Shown piece after piece: positions 29,819 through 40,163 of a DNA stretch of 64,000 bases. A program made the translations under genes and the position numbers. How positions within the stretch are numbered: the first letter of the stretch is position 1; each line of letters opens with the position of its first letter. Under the pieces are notes generated by a model, which was not told the origin of the DNA, ran no database searches, and saw nothing but the letters and a program-made list of their open reading frames with translations. Origin of the DNA: Halomonas qaidamensis (GTDB lineage: Bacteria; Pseudomonadota; Gammaproteobacteria; Pseudomonadales; Halomonadaceae); assembly GCF_025917315.1 (NCBI RefSeq), contig NZ_CP080627.1, forward strand, positions 1,054,001-1,118,000. Direction: 5' to 3'.

Positions 29819-30553
29819 TTAGTAAATTAAAGGCCGCCAATGGCGTCCGTCGAGTACTTCAATAGGGGTGAACGCCCGCTTATAGCGCATTTTTCGGCAC
29901 TCCTCAATCCAATACCCAAGGTACAAGTGAGGTAGCGATTTTTCACCGCAAAGTTCTATTAGCTTGAGAATAGCAAAGGTTCCCAAGGATCGCTTTTCCA
30001 AGCCCTCATCAACACTGAAAAACGTATAAATAGCTGATAGTCCATGCTCAAGCTGATCAAAGGCTGCTACTGCGACGAGCTTTCCTTCTAGACGCATTTC
30101 TAAAAGATGCGCATAGGGTTCTTCAAGCGTTAAAAAAGTACGATACTGCTCTCTGCTCGGAGGATACATGTCGCCATCAGCATGACGTAAACGAATATAG
30201 TCTGCATAAAGCGTGTAATGATCAGCCTCATAGCGGGCAGGTACTATGCGCGTAACAATATCGGCATTGATGCGACGAATTTTGCGTTGGGTACGATTAG
30301 CGCTAAAGTCGCTGACGGGAATGCGTACCGAGCGACAAGCATTACACCCCTCACAGTGGGGGCGGTATAAATGGCGTCCGCTACGGCGAAAGCCTAGTAA
30401 CGAAAGCGAGTCATAAACGCCGGGAACGGGAGATTCCTGGGGATCCAGAAACAGGGTGGTTGCCTCTTTGCCTGGAAGGTAGCTGCAAGCATGAGGAACG
30501 GTTAGGAAGAAGCGCAAATCCCGCACAGGGCGGCGAGGAGCGTTACTACTCAC
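29819..30553 (-). CDS. bpt: aspartate/glutamate leucyltransferase Bpt (ATE family)
   Basis: A 244-residue bacterial ATE-type aminoacyl-tRNA protein transferase, which adds Leu to N-terminal Asp/Glu so that ClpS can recognise the protein. The Cys-rich element CEGCNACRSVRIPV near residue 67, LYLGYWIEECRKMRYK near 215 and N-terminal LFLTVPHACSYLPG are family hallmarks. It starts 30 bases after aat and is cotranscribed with it. With Aat and ClpSA it makes the N-degron pathway of this window complete. Confidence 0.94.
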   Translation of the reverse strand: MSSNAPRRPVRDLRFFLTVPHACSYLPGKEATTLFLDPQESPVPGVYDSLSLLGFRRSGRHLYRPHCEGCNACRSVRIPVSDFSANRTQRKIRRINADIVTRIVPARYEADHYTLYADYIRLRHADGDMYPPSREQYRTFLTLEEPYAHLLEMRLEGKLVAVAAFDQLEHGLSAIYTFFSVDEGLEKRSLGTFAILKLIELCGEKSLPHLYLGYWIEECRKMRYKRAFTPIEVLDGRHWRPLIY

Positions 30554-30583
30554 GGCTTGCCTCCTTGGTTAATCTGAATACGT

Positions 30584-31336
30584 TTACCATTCTGGGCGAT
30601 GAGTCGAAGCGATGGCGTCGAGCCACGGCGATCCAGGTACAGTAGGCGCTTCATTGGTCATAGTCGTTAAGTTAAATGCCTTGTCAGGCAACCACTTTTC
30701 AAGATAGTTGATGAACGACGTGCGGGCGACTGTTGTCGCACCAAGGCTTGCCAAGTGGGGGGTATGCATCTGACAGTCGATAAGTTTACCCTCATGGTGC
30801 TGCATCGCATGGGCTAAGTGGGCGAGAGCAATTTTAGAAGCATCGGGCACTCGCGAAAACATCGATTCACCAAAGAAGACAGGCCCCATTGCTACGCCAT
30901 AAAGCCCTCCCACTAGCTGGCCTTCAAGATGTACTTCAATGCTATGTGCGATACCTAGCTCGTGCAGGCGTTGGTAGGCGTCACGCATATCTTGATTGAT
31001 CCAGGTGCCGGGCTCACCAGGGCGTGGCGCAGCGCATGCTTTAACAATGTTTTCAAACTGTTGATCCAAGGTGACAATAAAACCACCATGACGCAATCGC
31101 TTCACAAGGCTACGACGTCGCTTAAACTGTTCTGGTTGCAATACCATGCGTGGGTTGGGGCTCCACCATAGAATAGGCTCATCGTCGCTATACCATGGGA
31201 AAATACCTTTCTGGTAAGCACTGATTAGCCAGCATGGAGAAAGCTCTCCGCCGGCGGCAAGAAGGCCGTTAGGGGAGTCGAGAGCTAGGTCGGTAGAAGG
31301 AAAGATAGGCTGTGGCGATGAAAGCCAGGGTAACAT
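30584..31336 (-). CDS. aat: leucyl/phenylalanyl-tRNA-protein transferase
   Basis: A 250-residue Aat, which adds Leu or Phe to N-terminal Lys/Arg of proteins in the cytoplasm. FPSTDLALDSPNGLLAAGG, YQKGIFPWYSDDEPILWWSPNPRM and the GGLYGVAMGPVFFGESMFS segment are the family signature. First gene of aat-bpt. Divergent from ftsK with about 118 bases of shared upstream DNA. Confidence 0.96.
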   Translation of the reverse strand: MLPWLSSPQPIFPSTDLALDSPNGLLAAGGELSPCWLISAYQKGIFPWYSDDEPILWWSPNPRMVLQPEQFKRRRSLVKRLRHGGFIVTLDQQFENIVKACAAPRPGEPGTWINQDMRDAYQRLHELGIAHSIEVHLEGQLVGGLYGVAMGPVFFGESMFSRVPDASKIALAHLAHAMQHHEGKLIDCQMHTPHLASLGATTVARTSFINYLEKWLPDKAFNLTTMTNEAPTVPGSPWLDAIASTHRPEW

Positions 31337-31454
31337 TGATTGCTCCTGTTACTAGACACTTCGATAGAAGCTCTGTGACGGCGAAAGGATGCTCGGTATG
31401 ATGCAAACTCGCAAGTGGATTAAAGACACCATTAAGGTGTAAAGGGAGAATCGC

Positions 31455-34400
31455 TTGAAAGTAAATAAGGCGGTAGACAAGCGAACGCAACGTAACTCGC
31501 GTCAACCATCATCAAAGGCCACTACTGGGCGAGTGACGGCGGCAAAGGAGAAAGCTCGCCGGTTTGGCCTGCGCTTGCAGGGTGCGGCGCGCGAAGGCGT
31601 AGTCGTGGTGCTGCTTGCGCTATGTGTATTTTTGTTATTAGCACTGTTTAGTTATGACCCAGCTGACCCAGGTTGGTCTTATCAAGGGCCAGAAACGGAT
31701 GTTCAGAACTGGATGGGCCCTGTAGGGGCCTGGCTTGCGGATGTGCTTTATTCACTGCTGGGTGCCAGCGCTTTATGGTGGCCGGGCATGTTTGGTTATG
31801 CTGCTTGGTGGTTAATGAGGTCGCGCCAGGTACGATTTGAAATCGACCCAGTGGCGATTGCCGTGCACTCTGCTGGGTTGGTACTGCTTATGTTCGGCAC
31901 CACTATGCTGGGAGCACTCCATTTTTACCATCCTGACAGTCTGTTGCCCTACGCATCAGGGGGGATATTAGGCGAGGGGTTGGTAAATACTTTAAAACCA
32001 CTGGTCAGCAGTGGTGGCGTGGGCCTTATTTCTGCTGCGCTAATATTGATCGGTTTTCCGCTGTTTAGTGGCATGTCGTGGTTACAGGTGGCTGATGAGC
32101 TTGGTCGTCGTCTATGTAAAGTAGGGGGCTGGTTCAGCGCTCGGCGCGCTAAAGGGCGTGAAAAGCGTGCACAACGTGCCGCTGTGAGAGCTGCCGCAAA
32201 GGCTGCCTCTCAAAAAGTAAAAGAGAAGCCGCTCACCGAGTTTAAAACAACAAAGCAAGAAAGTAATACGCAGCGCTCTAACCTAGAAGACGAACATCGC
32301 CAGCCGGAGCCTGCACGAGAAAACCGCCAAACACGTCGTGAGCCTAGTTTTTCTGCCACGACAGATACGTCTATTCCATGGGAAGCGGCTGCATTTTCGG
32401 GAGCGTTGCCAGCCCAAGCAATGCCTAAGCGTGAACAGCCAACGCCTGATATAAACGCTTCTCAAGATATTTCGGTTGAGGCTGGACAGTCTTCAGCATC
32501 CGCTGAAGTACAGCCTGCAGCTAAAGCAGACACTAAAAAAGAGCCCGTTGCCGAACATAGAGCGGTGAGTAATGGAGATCATAAGGACGAAAAAGACCTA
32601 GAAAAAGACCTAGAAAAAGAGGTGGAAAAAGAAAAAGAGGTAGAACGCACTTTGGCAAGGCCGGACAGCGCGCCACGTGAAGATGCTTTTGCGGTGCGCA
32701 TCAACGATGAAGACAGCGAGCCAACGCCTTCGATACCGCTGTCCACTCAAGAGTCTGAGCCTGAACGTGAGCCGAGTGAGCCTGCGTTTAAAGAGCCTGC
32801 TTTCGATGAGCCCGCAGATCAACAGCCAGCTTCACGACCTGCTCCTGGCTTACCCGGAGAAGAAGAGCTTTCATTGCACTCACCTTCAGACGTTTCAGGC
32901 GATGACACAGAGCATCAGTCACCGCCGATGTCTCAGTCAGCGCATGAAATACAGCAGCGCGATGCAAGTACACCTCAGTGGAACGATGACCATGAGTGCG
33001 ATGATATAGCACCCGTTTCCACGCGCTTGCCTGAACGCGAACAAGCACCTGCTATAACGCCTCCAGGTGATGACGTTCGCCCTTCGCCGGCCGTTGAACC
33101 ACGCTCTGAAAGAGTGCCCGAAGTCGTGCCTGAGCCAGTATGGAATGATGAGGAAGACGACGACGCCCCGTCGGCAGTAACACCAGCCAGCACCGCGACA
33201 CGCCGAGAGCCAACGCTCTCTGCACAATCGCCCGAGGCTGGCTCACCAGGCTTGAGGGCTTCTGAGGAAAAAGAGCCAGACAGTACTCCTACCCTATGGA
33301 CTGTTGAGCATCTGCAGAGTCAGCGTCCAGCATTTGAAACGCTCGATGAGCCAGAAGGGGATGTGCCTAGTCTTCAGTTGTTGACACCTCCTGAGCCGCA
33401 TGAGCCTAACTATACGGAGCAGCAGCTGGCTGATATGGCAGAGCTGTTAGAAGTGCGGCTACGTGAGTATGGGGTTAAGGCAGAAGTCGTTGATACATGG
33501 CCTGGTCCGGTTATCACCCGATTTGAAATTAAACCGGCGGCTGGGGTGAAAGTTTCTAAAATCAGTAACCTTGCCAAAGACCTTGCACGCTCATTAATGG
33601 TTAAGAGTGTGCGTGTGGTTGAAGTCATTCCAGGACGCCCAACGGTTGGCATTGAAATACCTAACCCTCATCGGGCAATGATCCGTCTGCGTGAGGTAAT
33701 CGACTCTGACCGCTATCAACAGGAAAGCTCGCCGCTGACCATGGCGTTGGGGCAAGACATTGGTGGAGGGCCCGTTGTCGCCAATCTCGGTAAGATGCCC
33801 CATCTGCTGGTGGCGGGTACAACAGGGTCAGGCAAGTCAGTCGGTGTTAACGCCATGCTGATTTCCATGCTGCTAAAAGCGACCCCTGATGAGCTTAAGC
33901 TGATCATGGTTGACCCAAAAATGCTGGAGTTGTCGGTTTACGATGGCATTCCGCACCTTTTGGCGCCAGTGGTCACTGATATGAAAGAAGCTGCTAATAG
34001 TCTGCGTTGGTGTGTTGCGGAAATGGAGCGCCGCTACAAGCTAATGGCGGCGATGGGGGTGCGTAACATTGCAGGTTTTAATGGGCGTTTAGATGAGGCT
34101 AAAAACGCAGGCGCCCAGGTGGCTGACCCGCTTTGGGAGCCGCAGCCTTGGGAAATGCATCAAACGCCGCCGATTCTTGAAAAGCTGCCCTACATTGTAG
34201 TGGTGATCGACGAATTCGCCGACATGTTTATGATCGTCGGGAAAAAAGTTGAAGAACTAATTGCTCGCTTAGCACAAAAAGCGCGTGCAGCGGGAATTCA
34301 CTTGATTTTGGCTACCCAGCGCCCATCGGTTGATGTGGTAACAGGGTTAATTAAAGCGAATATTCCGTCGCGTATGGCCTTCCAGGTATCGTCACGGATT

Positions 34401-34859
34401 GATTCGCGTACCATTCTGGATCAGGGTGGCGCAGAGAGCTTGCTTGGCCATGGCGATATGCTGTACTTACCCGCTGGCTCAGGGCCGCCTAACCGGATAC
34501 ATGGTGCTTTTGTAGATGATGACGAAGTGCATCGGGTCGTAGATGATTGGAAACGACGTGGTGCGCCTGAGTACATCGAAGAAATTCTGTCAGGTGGTGT
34601 GACTGCAGATGCGCTGGCGGGTCTTGAGGCTGAGGGCGTAGATGGTGATGATGCAGAGCAGGATGCGCTTTACGATGAAGCAGTTCAGTTCGTTACTGAA
34701 ACGCGCAAAGCTTCTATTTCTGCCGTGCAACGTCGCTTTAAAATCGGCTATAACCGCGCTGCACGCTTGGTAGAAGCAATGGAAAGTGCTGGCGTGGTTA
34801 CTTCTATGGGGTCTAACGGTGCCCGCGAAGTGCTGGCGCCGCCACCGATAGGCCACTGA
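31455..34859 (+). CDS. ftsK: DNA translocase FtsK
   Basis: An 1134-residue FtsK. The N-terminus has four membrane helices (about residues 50-210). A long, repetitive, acidic/Pro/Gln-rich linker spans about 230-640, including a Lys/Glu run [20 protein letters not shown] near 380. The C-terminal RecA-like motor has Walker A GTTGSGKS near 787 and Walker [12 protein letters not shown] near 920. The gamma winged helix is at the end ([17 protein letters not shown]... [14 protein letters not shown]). It coordinates septation with chromosome dimer resolution through XerCD. The TTG start is backed by AAAGGGAG 6 bases upstream. Confidence 0.96.
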   Translation: MKVNKAVDKRTQRNSRQPSSKATTGRVTAAKEKARRFGLRLQGAAREGVVVVLLALCVFLLLALFSYDPADPGWSYQGPETDVQNWMGPVGAWLADVLYSLLGASALWWPGMFGYAAWWLMRSRQVRFEIDPVAIAVHSAGLVLLMFGTTMLGALHFYHPDSLLPYASGGILGEGLVNTLKPLVSSGGVGLISAALILIGFPLFSGMSWLQVADELGRRLCKVGGWFSARRAKGREKRAQRAAVRAAAKAASQKVKEKPLTEFKTTKQESNTQRSNLEDEHRQPEPARENRQTRREPSFSATTDTSIPWEAAAFSGALPAQAMPKREQPTPDINASQDISVEAGQSSASAEVQPAAKADTKKEPVAEHRAVSNGDHKDEKDLEKDLEKEVEKEKEVERTLARPDSAPREDAFAVRINDEDSEPTPSIPLSTQESEPEREPSEPAFKEPAFDEPADQQPASRPAPGLPGEEELSLHSPSDVSGDDTEHQSPPMSQSAHEIQQRDASTPQWNDDHECDDIAPVSTRLPEREQAPAITPPGDDVRPSPAVEPRSERVPEVVPEPVWNDEEDDDAPSAVTPASTATRREPTLSAQSPEAGSPGLRASEEKEPDSTPTLWTVEHLQSQRPAFETLDEPEGDVPSLQLLTPPEPHEPNYTEQQLADMAELLEVRLREYGVKAEVVDTWPGPVITRFEIKPAAGVKVSKISNLAKDLARSLMVKSVRVVEVIPGRPTVGIEIPNPHRAMIRLREVIDSDRYQQESSPLTMALGQDIGGGPVVANLGKMPHLLVAGTTGSGKSVGVNAMLISMLLKATPDELKLIMVDPKMLELSVYDGIPHLLAPVVTDMKEAANSLRWCVAEMERRYKLMAAMGVRNIAGFNGRLDEAKNAGAQVADPLWEPQPWEMHQTPPILEKLPYIVVVIDEFADMFMIVGKKVEELIARLAQKARAAGIHLILATQRPSVDVVTGLIKANIPSRMAFQVSSRIDSRTILDQGGAESLLGHGDMLYLPAGSGPPNRIHGAFVDDDEVHRVVDDWKRRGAPEYIEEILSGGVTADALAGLEAEGVDGDDAEQDALYDEAVQFVTETRKASISAVQRRFKIGYNRAARLVEAMESAGVVTSMGSNGAREVLAPPPIGH

Positions 34860-34915
34860 CTTATCTTTTAACAAGTGTCTGGCGTTTGCTTCAATAATGC
34901 AATAAGCGTGAAAGT

Positions 34916-34947
34916 CGCGCCGTAGGTGAAACCCTGCGGCGCGTTTT
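34916..34947 (+). terminator. ftsK terminator
   Basis: An 11 bp stem CGCGCCGTAGG / CCTGCGGCGCG with one G-T pair and loop TGAAAC, followed by TTTT. Confidence 0.88.
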
Positions 34948-35027
34948 GCGTCTGAGAGGCTACACGGATCGTCTTCACGCTCCTTGCCTCGTCCGCTATC
35001 CGGCAATGACTGCCTAGGGAGAAAATA

Positions 35028-35681
35028 ATGCGCGATACCCATATTCGACGCTCATCATCGTTAGCGTTAGCAGCCAGCGCGCTAGGGCTAGCCTTTGCAG
35101 CGCCTATGGCGTGGGCCAATGACGCCGCAGAGCGTCTTACTGAGCGGCTTGACCCGCTAGAAAACTATCAAGCGACGTTTGAACAGCAGATTTTAGACGG
35201 TGGTGGCGAGCGCTTACAAAGCGCCCGTGGGGAAATGTGGCTCTCGCGTCCTGGCATGCTGCGCTGGGAAGTGGAAGCGCCTTACTCCCAAGTGGTAGTT
35301 TCTGATGGAGAAGATGTTTATCTTTACGATCCGGATCTTGAGCAGGTCACCGTTCAAGCGATGGATGACCGAGTCACACATACCCCAGCGCTGTTGCTTT
35401 CAGGCAGTGCAAACGATCTAACTGCTAGCTATGACGTATTTCATGAACAGCAGGACGGTGACGACGTGTTTACGCTGATTCCTATCTCAGCGGATACGCT
35501 ATTCGAAGAGCTGAGCATGGTCTTTGACGATCAGACTTTAACTGAACTGTGGATGATGGACAGTACCGGCCAGCGTACCGCAATTACGTTCAGCGATATT
35601 ACCCGTAACGGTAGTATTGACCGCAGCTTATTCAATTTTGATATTCCTGATGGCACTGATGTTATCCGTGAAGAGCTGTAA
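35028..35681 (+). CDS. lolA: outer-membrane lipoprotein carrier protein LolA
   Basis: A 217-residue periplasmic lipoprotein chaperone that ferries lipoproteins from LolCDE to LolB. The signal peptide runs to about residue 30 (PMAWA/NDAAERL). LENYQATFEQQILDGGG, GEMWLSRPGMLRWEVEAPYSQ and DGEDVYLYDPDLEQVTVQ are typical LolA strands of the hydrophobic half-barrel. RBS AGGGAG precedes the ATG. The order ftsK-lolA-rarA is conserved in gammaproteobacteria, but here rarA is convergent. Confidence 0.95.
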   Translation: MRDTHIRRSSSLALAASALGLAFAAPMAWANDAAERLTERLDPLENYQATFEQQILDGGGERLQSARGEMWLSRPGMLRWEVEAPYSQVVVSDGEDVYLYDPDLEQVTVQAMDDRVTHTPALLLSGSANDLTASYDVFHEQQDGDDVFTLIPISADTLFEELSMVFDDQTLTELWMMDSTGQRTAITFSDITRNGSIDRSLFNFDIPDGTDVIREEL

Positions 35682-35750
35682 AAAAAGCTGTGAGAAAAGT
35701 AATACACTGCTTGCAATAATGTACTCTGCACAATGATTGGACCAGGCACC

Positions 35751-37094
35751 CTAGGGTGCCTGATCAGCTTCCTGGTCACGCTGTTCCCGCCACGCCATTA
35801 TCTCGCCAAAGCGCTTTTCCTGACCAAATTCGCTCGGTTCATAAAAGCGCATTTTGGGCAATTCGTCTGGCCAACAGTCATGGGCGCTGCCAGCAGGATA
35901 GCCATAGGGTTCGTTATGCGCGTAGCGGTACCCTTGGCCGTGCCCCAACTGCTCCATCAATTTGGTCGGGGCGTTACGAAGGTAGTTGGGAACTTCCAGT
36001 TGGGGTTGCTGCTGCACAAACTGCTGTGCAGCCTTCCAGGCACGGTCAATACGATTGCTTTTTGGCGCAACCGCTAGATGAACGGCGGCGTGGGCAATCG
36101 CACGCTGGCCCTCGTAGTCGCCTAAACGTAAATAGGCATCCCAAGCAGCAATGACCAGGGGCAGTGCTCGTGGGTCAGCATTTCCTACATCTTCTGAGGC
36201 AATCGCCGTTAAGCGGCGCACAATATCAAGCGGGTCGCCGCCGCCCTGTAAAAAACGTGCCATGTAAAGTAGCGCTGAATCAGGACGTGATGAACGAATC
36301 GATTTATGAATTGCTGATAATAAATCGTAATAAGCATCACCCTGCTTATCAAAGGCGCTTGATTGATGACCTACAACATCGGCTAATACCGCTTTATGTA
36401 GTACCTCTTTATCACCATGTTGCACAGTAAAGTCACAAGCCGTTTCTAGCAGTCCCAGCGCGCGACGTGCGTCGCCTGCACTAGCATGAGCAAGCGCCTC
36501 TAATACTCCCTCTTCCACCTCAATGCTGCGTTTTCCTAGGCCATGCTCCGGGTCGTTTAACGCCTGGGATAGCACCTGGATAAGTTCGTCATGGCTCAGT
36601 GGTTTAAGTACATAGACCCGAGCCCGGGAGAGTAGCGCCGAGTTAACTTCAAAAGAGGGGTTTTCTGTCGTTGCGCCGATCAATGTTAGCAGGCCAGACT
36701 CCACATGGGGCAGCAACGCGTCTTGTTGACTCTTGTTTAGACGGTGGATTTCATCTAAGAATAGAAGTGTAGGCGATGTGCGTTGTTGGGCTCGCTCTAC
36801 TGCTGAACGAATTTCTTTCACGCCGGCCATGACAGCACTTAAATGCTCAAGATGAGCGCCAGAAGCATGTGCTAGTAACTCTGCTAGCGTGGTTTTCCCC
36901 ACGCCGGGTGGCCCCCATAAAATCATTGAGCGTACGACCCCGGACTCTGCCATTCGACGTAGGGGTTTTTCAGACCCCACTAATGCCTGCTGGCCGACAA
37001 AATCGTCAAGGGTCAGTGGGCGCATACGGTAGGCAAGGGGAGCTTCTTCACCCACAGTGGTCGCAGTAGAGGGCGTGCGGTCAAACAAATCCAT
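35751..37094 (-). CDS. rarA: replication-associated recombination protein A (RarA/MgsA)
   Basis: A 447-residue AAA+ clamp-loader-like ATPase, same length as E. coli RarA, acting at stalled forks. Walker A GPPGVGKT spans residues 61-68, Walker B is [15 protein letters not shown], sensor 1 is [18 protein letters not shown]. The C-terminal MgsA tetramerisation domain contains [17 protein letters not shown] [16 protein letters not shown] 37094 (MDLFDRTP) has GGGA 8 bases upstream and is preferred to an in-frame codon at 37121. In many gammaproteobacteria rarA is codirectional with lolA, so the opposite orientation is a local rearrangement. Confidence 0.95.
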   Translation of the reverse strand: MDLFDRTPSTATTVGEEAPLAYRMRPLTLDDFVGQQALVGSEKPLRRMAESGVVRSMILWGPPGVGKTTLAELLAHASGAHLEHLSAVMAGVKEIRSAVERAQQRTSPTLLFLDEIHRLNKSQQDALLPHVESGLLTLIGATTENPSFEVNSALLSRARVYVLKPLSHDELIQVLSQALNDPEHGLGKRSIEVEEGVLEALAHASAGDARRALGLLETACDFTVQHGDKEVLHKAVLADVVGHQSSAFDKQGDAYYDLLSAIHKSIRSSRPDSALLYMARFLQGGGDPLDIVRRLTAIASEDVGNADPRALPLVIAAWDAYLRLGDYEGQRAIAHAAVHLAVAPKSNRIDRAWKAAQQFVQQQPQLEVPNYLRNAPTKLMEQLGHGQGYRYAHNEPYGYPAGSAHDCWPDELPKMRFYEPSEFGQEKRFGEIMAWREQRDQEADQAP

Positions 37095-37364
37095 ATAAAC
37101 GTTCCCTAATAAACAAACCACCTAAACTTCCAGCGTAAGTGTCGTTGTTGAACAACCAACGATTCACACGTGTCTGTGGTAAATAATGTAACGTCAGGCT
37201 ACCTTTGGGCATAACCGATTGATAATCGTCTGCTTGCCTTGGTGATGGCAAAGGGCGCATGGTAAAGATTAACACCAGTGTAGTTGAACCCAGCTCATGC
37301 TCACGTGCCTAAGCGTTGGTAAGGTATGGGCGAAAGGTAAGGCACTTACAAAGGAGACGGCAAG

Positions 37365-37910
37365 ATGTTAAACCAACTGCGTCTAGATCATGCCAACATG
37401 GCGCGAATGCTCCATGTGTTACAGCTTAAACACAAAACGCTAGCGAGCGGTGAGCGTCCCGATTTTCAGCTGATGCGGGAAGTAGTGGACTACATTTTGT
37501 CCTATATGGATGGCTTTGCGTCACCGCTGGAAAAAATTTGCGTCGAGCGCCTGCAGGAGCAAGCGCCAGAACACCTTCCATTGATGGAGCAAATGGCCAG
37601 CGACTATCGTAAATTAAAGCCGCGCCTTTCCCGCTTATCTGATGATATCGACATGATCTTAATGGATAACGTGTTGCCAATGGATCGCTTTGCTGAGGCG
37701 TTGAAAGCGTATCTTGATGCACACCGTGCCTACCTCCGTCATGAAAGAGAGGGACTGTTCCCTCTGATTGACAAACATTTTAGCGAAGAGGATATGGAAG
37801 AATTGCGTCAAGCATTGCCCGAGGGTGCCGAAAAGGAATTAGAGCGCTTACAGCAAGCCTACCCAGAGCTATATGCCGAATTACGGGGTGCTGAAGTGCC
37901 ATCGTTATAG
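37365..37910 (+). CDS. hemerythrin-like domain protein with incomplete ligand set
   Basis: A 181-residue four-helix protein resembling hemerythrin/HHE cation-binding proteins. QLRLDHANMARMLHVL (His9) matches helix 1. GERPDFQLMREVVDYILSYMDGF matches helix 2, but where relatives read HHP-x-E this one reads ASPLE (residues 52-56), losing both histidines while keeping the Glu. Later helices keep HRAYLRHEREGLFPLI (His120, His126). So an intact di-iron site is doubtful. AAGGAG lies 8 bases before the ATG. A terminator follows, so it is monocistronic. Function unknown; oxygen or iron sensing is known for relatives only. Confidence 0.78.
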   Translation: MLNQLRLDHANMARMLHVLQLKHKTLASGERPDFQLMREVVDYILSYMDGFASPLEKICVERLQEQAPEHLPLMEQMASDYRKLKPRLSRLSDDIDMILMDNVLPMDRFAEALKAYLDAHRAYLRHEREGLFPLIDKHFSEEDMEELRQALPEGAEKELERLQQAYPELYAELRGAEVPSL

Positions 37911-37935
37911 CGTGTAAGGCAAACAGTCAAAGTGG

Positions 37936-37967
37936 AACGGGGCATGCTAAACTAGCGCCCCGTTTTT
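37936..37967 (+). terminator. terminator after the hemerythrin-like gene
   Basis: A stem AACGGGGC / GCCCCGTT with an inner GCTA/TAGC pairing and TTT tail, 26 bases after the stop. Confidence 0.85.
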
Positions 37968-38022
37968 ATTGGCGGTTTGAGAGGTTAGACGTGCCTATAG
38001 CATATGAAATGGGTAAACAGTG

Positions 38023-38820
38023 ATGTTGGGGCCTGTACTGCTGTTTGATTCAGGTGTGGGCGGGCTTTCCGTTGCTCAGGCGCTTCGCCGACACTACCCC
38101 CATTTAGCAATGTGTTATGCCTGTGATAACGCTTGGCTGCCTTACGGTCTTCGCGATGATGTGACGCTTTCTAAACGTATTGTGGCGGTGTGCAAAGCAG
38201 CGGTAGACGCCTGCCAGGCAAGTGTCTTGGTGGTTGCTTGTAATACTGCCAGTACGTTGGCGTTAGATGGGTTGCGAAAAACGCTGGATATTCCGGTTGT
38301 TGGTACGGTGCCTGCGATCAAGCCTGCCGCGCTAAGTAGTCAAACGCGTCATATCGGGTTGCTCGCCACAACGGCGACCGTCAACAGGCCGTATACTCAG
38401 GCGTTGATTAACAGCTTCGCAAGTGACTGCTTAGTCACTAAGGTAGCGGCAGATGCGCTGGTTACGGAAGCAGAAGCGTGGCTATCAGAGGCGCCGATAA
38501 ATGAGCAGCGATTAAACCAAGCACTGATGCCTTTATGGCAAGCTACCCAGGCTAACCCAGCGCTCGATACTGTGGTGCTGGGCTGCACTCATTTCCCGCT
38601 GTTGAAGCCCAAGTTAATTAGCCTGTCGCCGGTACCGCTGGTGTGGGTAGACTCTGGCGACGCCATTGCCCGTCGAGTAGGCCAAGTGGCAACTATTTTA
38701 GATAACCACACCCACGATGGGCGTTGCTTTACAACAGCGCCAGCAGAGCAGCTTACTAACGGACTGGCACGCTTTGGCTTTCAAGCGCCACAACGATTAA
38801 CAATTCCTAACGTAGTGTAG
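38023..38820 (+). CDS. murI: glutamate racemase
   Basis: A 265-residue MurI, making D-glutamate for peptidoglycan. LLFDSGVGGLSV gives the N-terminal Asp-Ser pair, Cys73 lies in VVACNTAST and the second catalytic Cys in VVLGCTHFPLL. ATG 38023 directly follows an in-frame GTG; GGGTAAACAG places the ribosome site about 9 bases before the ATG. Followed by trmA after 57 bases on the same strand. Confidence 0.95.
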   Translation: MLGPVLLFDSGVGGLSVAQALRRHYPHLAMCYACDNAWLPYGLRDDVTLSKRIVAVCKAAVDACQASVLVVACNTASTLALDGLRKTLDIPVVGTVPAIKPAALSSQTRHIGLLATTATVNRPYTQALINSFASDCLVTKVAADALVTEAEAWLSEAPINEQRLNQALMPLWQATQANPALDTVVLGCTHFPLLKPKLISLSPVPLVWVDSGDAIARRVGQVATILDNHTHDGRCFTTAPAEQLTNGLARFGFQAPQRLTIPNVV

Positions 38821-38877
38821 TCACCCTGTTAGATTGTTTATTTTTATTCATGTTATTGACTTCAAAGAGGAGCCACC

Positions 38878-39993
38878 TTGGCGATCCCCACTGTAGAACC
38901 CGAACGTTATGCTGAACAGCTTGCTGAAAAGCAAGCCTACGTGGAGAAGACCTTTGCGGCGTTCACCACACCTACGCTTGAAGTTTACCCTTCGCCGCCC
39001 AGTCACTACCGGCAGCGCTGTGAGTTTCGCATCTGGCATGAAGATGATGACCTTTTTTACGCTATGTTTGAGGTCGATCCGGACAATCCCAAAAGTAAGC
39101 GGGTTGTGCGCTTGGATCAGTTTCCTGTCGCCAGTGAGCATATCAATGCGCTGATGCCGCGTCTGCGAGAAGCGTTTCTTGCCAGCGATGAACTTCGCCG
39201 CCGCTTATTTCAGGTTGAGTTTTTAACCACGTTGTCCGGTGAGGCGTTGGTCACGCTGATTTACCATCGCCCACTAAGTGATACCTGGGAAGCTGAGGCC
39301 CGCGCACTGGAAGAAGCGCTTGGCATCATGATTATTGGTCGTTCTCGCAAACAGCGCCTAGTGCTAACCCGTGATCACGTGTGGGAACGCTTAACCGTTG
39401 ATGGCCGCGAGCTGGTTTACCAGCAGGTCGAAAACAGCTTTACTCAGCCAAACGCGCATATCTGCCAGACCATGCTTAGCTGGGCGAGAGAGGCCACCGC
39501 CGGACGACAAGATGAAGACCTGGTGGAGCTTTACTGTGGTAACGGTAATTTTACCATTGCGTTAGCAGAGAACTTCCGACGCGTACTGGCAACGGAAATT
39601 TCCCGCACCTCGGTAGCCAGTGCTAACGTCAACCTGGAGGCTAACGGCGTGACCAATGCCCAGGTGGCAAGAATGTCCGCTGAGGAGTTCGCGCTGGCGC
39701 TAAAAGGCGAGAAAACAGGCCGCCGAGTGACGGAGATGGCGTTGGATGCGTATGAGTTTTCAACCGTACTAGTCGACCCACCAAGAGCGGGACTGGACGC
39801 GGAAAGTTGCCATCAAATCAGCGAATACGCCCAAATCGTCTATATTTCATGCAATCCAGCGACGCTTGCTGAAAACTTAACCATACTGACTAAAACACAC
39901 CATATTGAACGGTTTGCGTTATTTGATCAGTTTCCGTTCACAGAACATTGTGAATGCGGTGTATTACTCACGCGCAAAAACAGTGGGCAATAA
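38878..39993 (+). CDS. trmA: tRNA (uracil-5-)-methyltransferase TrmA
   Basis: A 371-residue SAM-dependent enzyme making m5U54 in the T-loop of tRNAs. FTQPNAHICQTML, ELYCGNGNFTIALA (SAM site) and the catalytic ISCNPATLAEN with Cys325 (Cys324 in E. coli) are all clear; the C-terminus has the conserved DQFPFTEHCECG. The start is TTG at 38878, backed by AGAGGAG 5 bases upstream. No TRAM domain, as in TrmA rather than RlmD. Confidence 0.96.
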   Translation: MAIPTVEPERYAEQLAEKQAYVEKTFAAFTTPTLEVYPSPPSHYRQRCEFRIWHEDDDLFYAMFEVDPDNPKSKRVVRLDQFPVASEHINALMPRLREAFLASDELRRRLFQVEFLTTLSGEALVTLIYHRPLSDTWEAEARALEEALGIMIIGRSRKQRLVLTRDHVWERLTVDGRELVYQQVENSFTQPNAHICQTMLSWAREATAGRQDEDLVELYCGNGNFTIALAENFRRVLATEISRTSVASANVNLEANGVTNAQVARMSAEEFALALKGEKTGRRVTEMALDAYEFSTVLVDPPRAGLDAESCHQISEYAQIVYISCNPATLAENLTILTKTHHIERFALFDQFPFTEHCECGVLLTRKNSGQ

Positions 39994-40094
39994 AAGCTTG
40001 TCAATAGTACTTATGATGCACAAGCGGCATACACCATGAATAACCTGTCAGATGGTTAGGGGGACGAGCATCGGTAGCGTAAGCTAATGGATAG

Positions 40095-40135
40095 TTTGGC
40101 CTAAAGGCCTATTGTCCTTCGTTTTTTGGCCTAAA
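40095..40135. repeat. 11-bp direct repeat upstream of gdhB
   Basis: TTTGGCCTAAA occurs at 40095-40105 and again at 40125-40135, 30 bases apart start to start, within the 170 bases before gdhB. The same-face spacing would suit a regulator or could be chance; no regulator is recognised. Confidence 0.45.
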
Positions 40136-40163
40136 TAGTGGCCCCAGGCAGTCGAGGTGATGG

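Noticed and set aside
35743..35762. Hairpin CAGGCACC / GGTGCCTG between lolA and rarA as intrinsic terminator
   Set aside because: Good stem but no T-run on either strand and it overlaps the rarA stop; kept only as an observation.
37081..37275. 64-residue minus-strand frame upstream of rarA
   Set aside because: It overlaps the rarA start in another frame, lacks a ribosome site and has no recognisable features.
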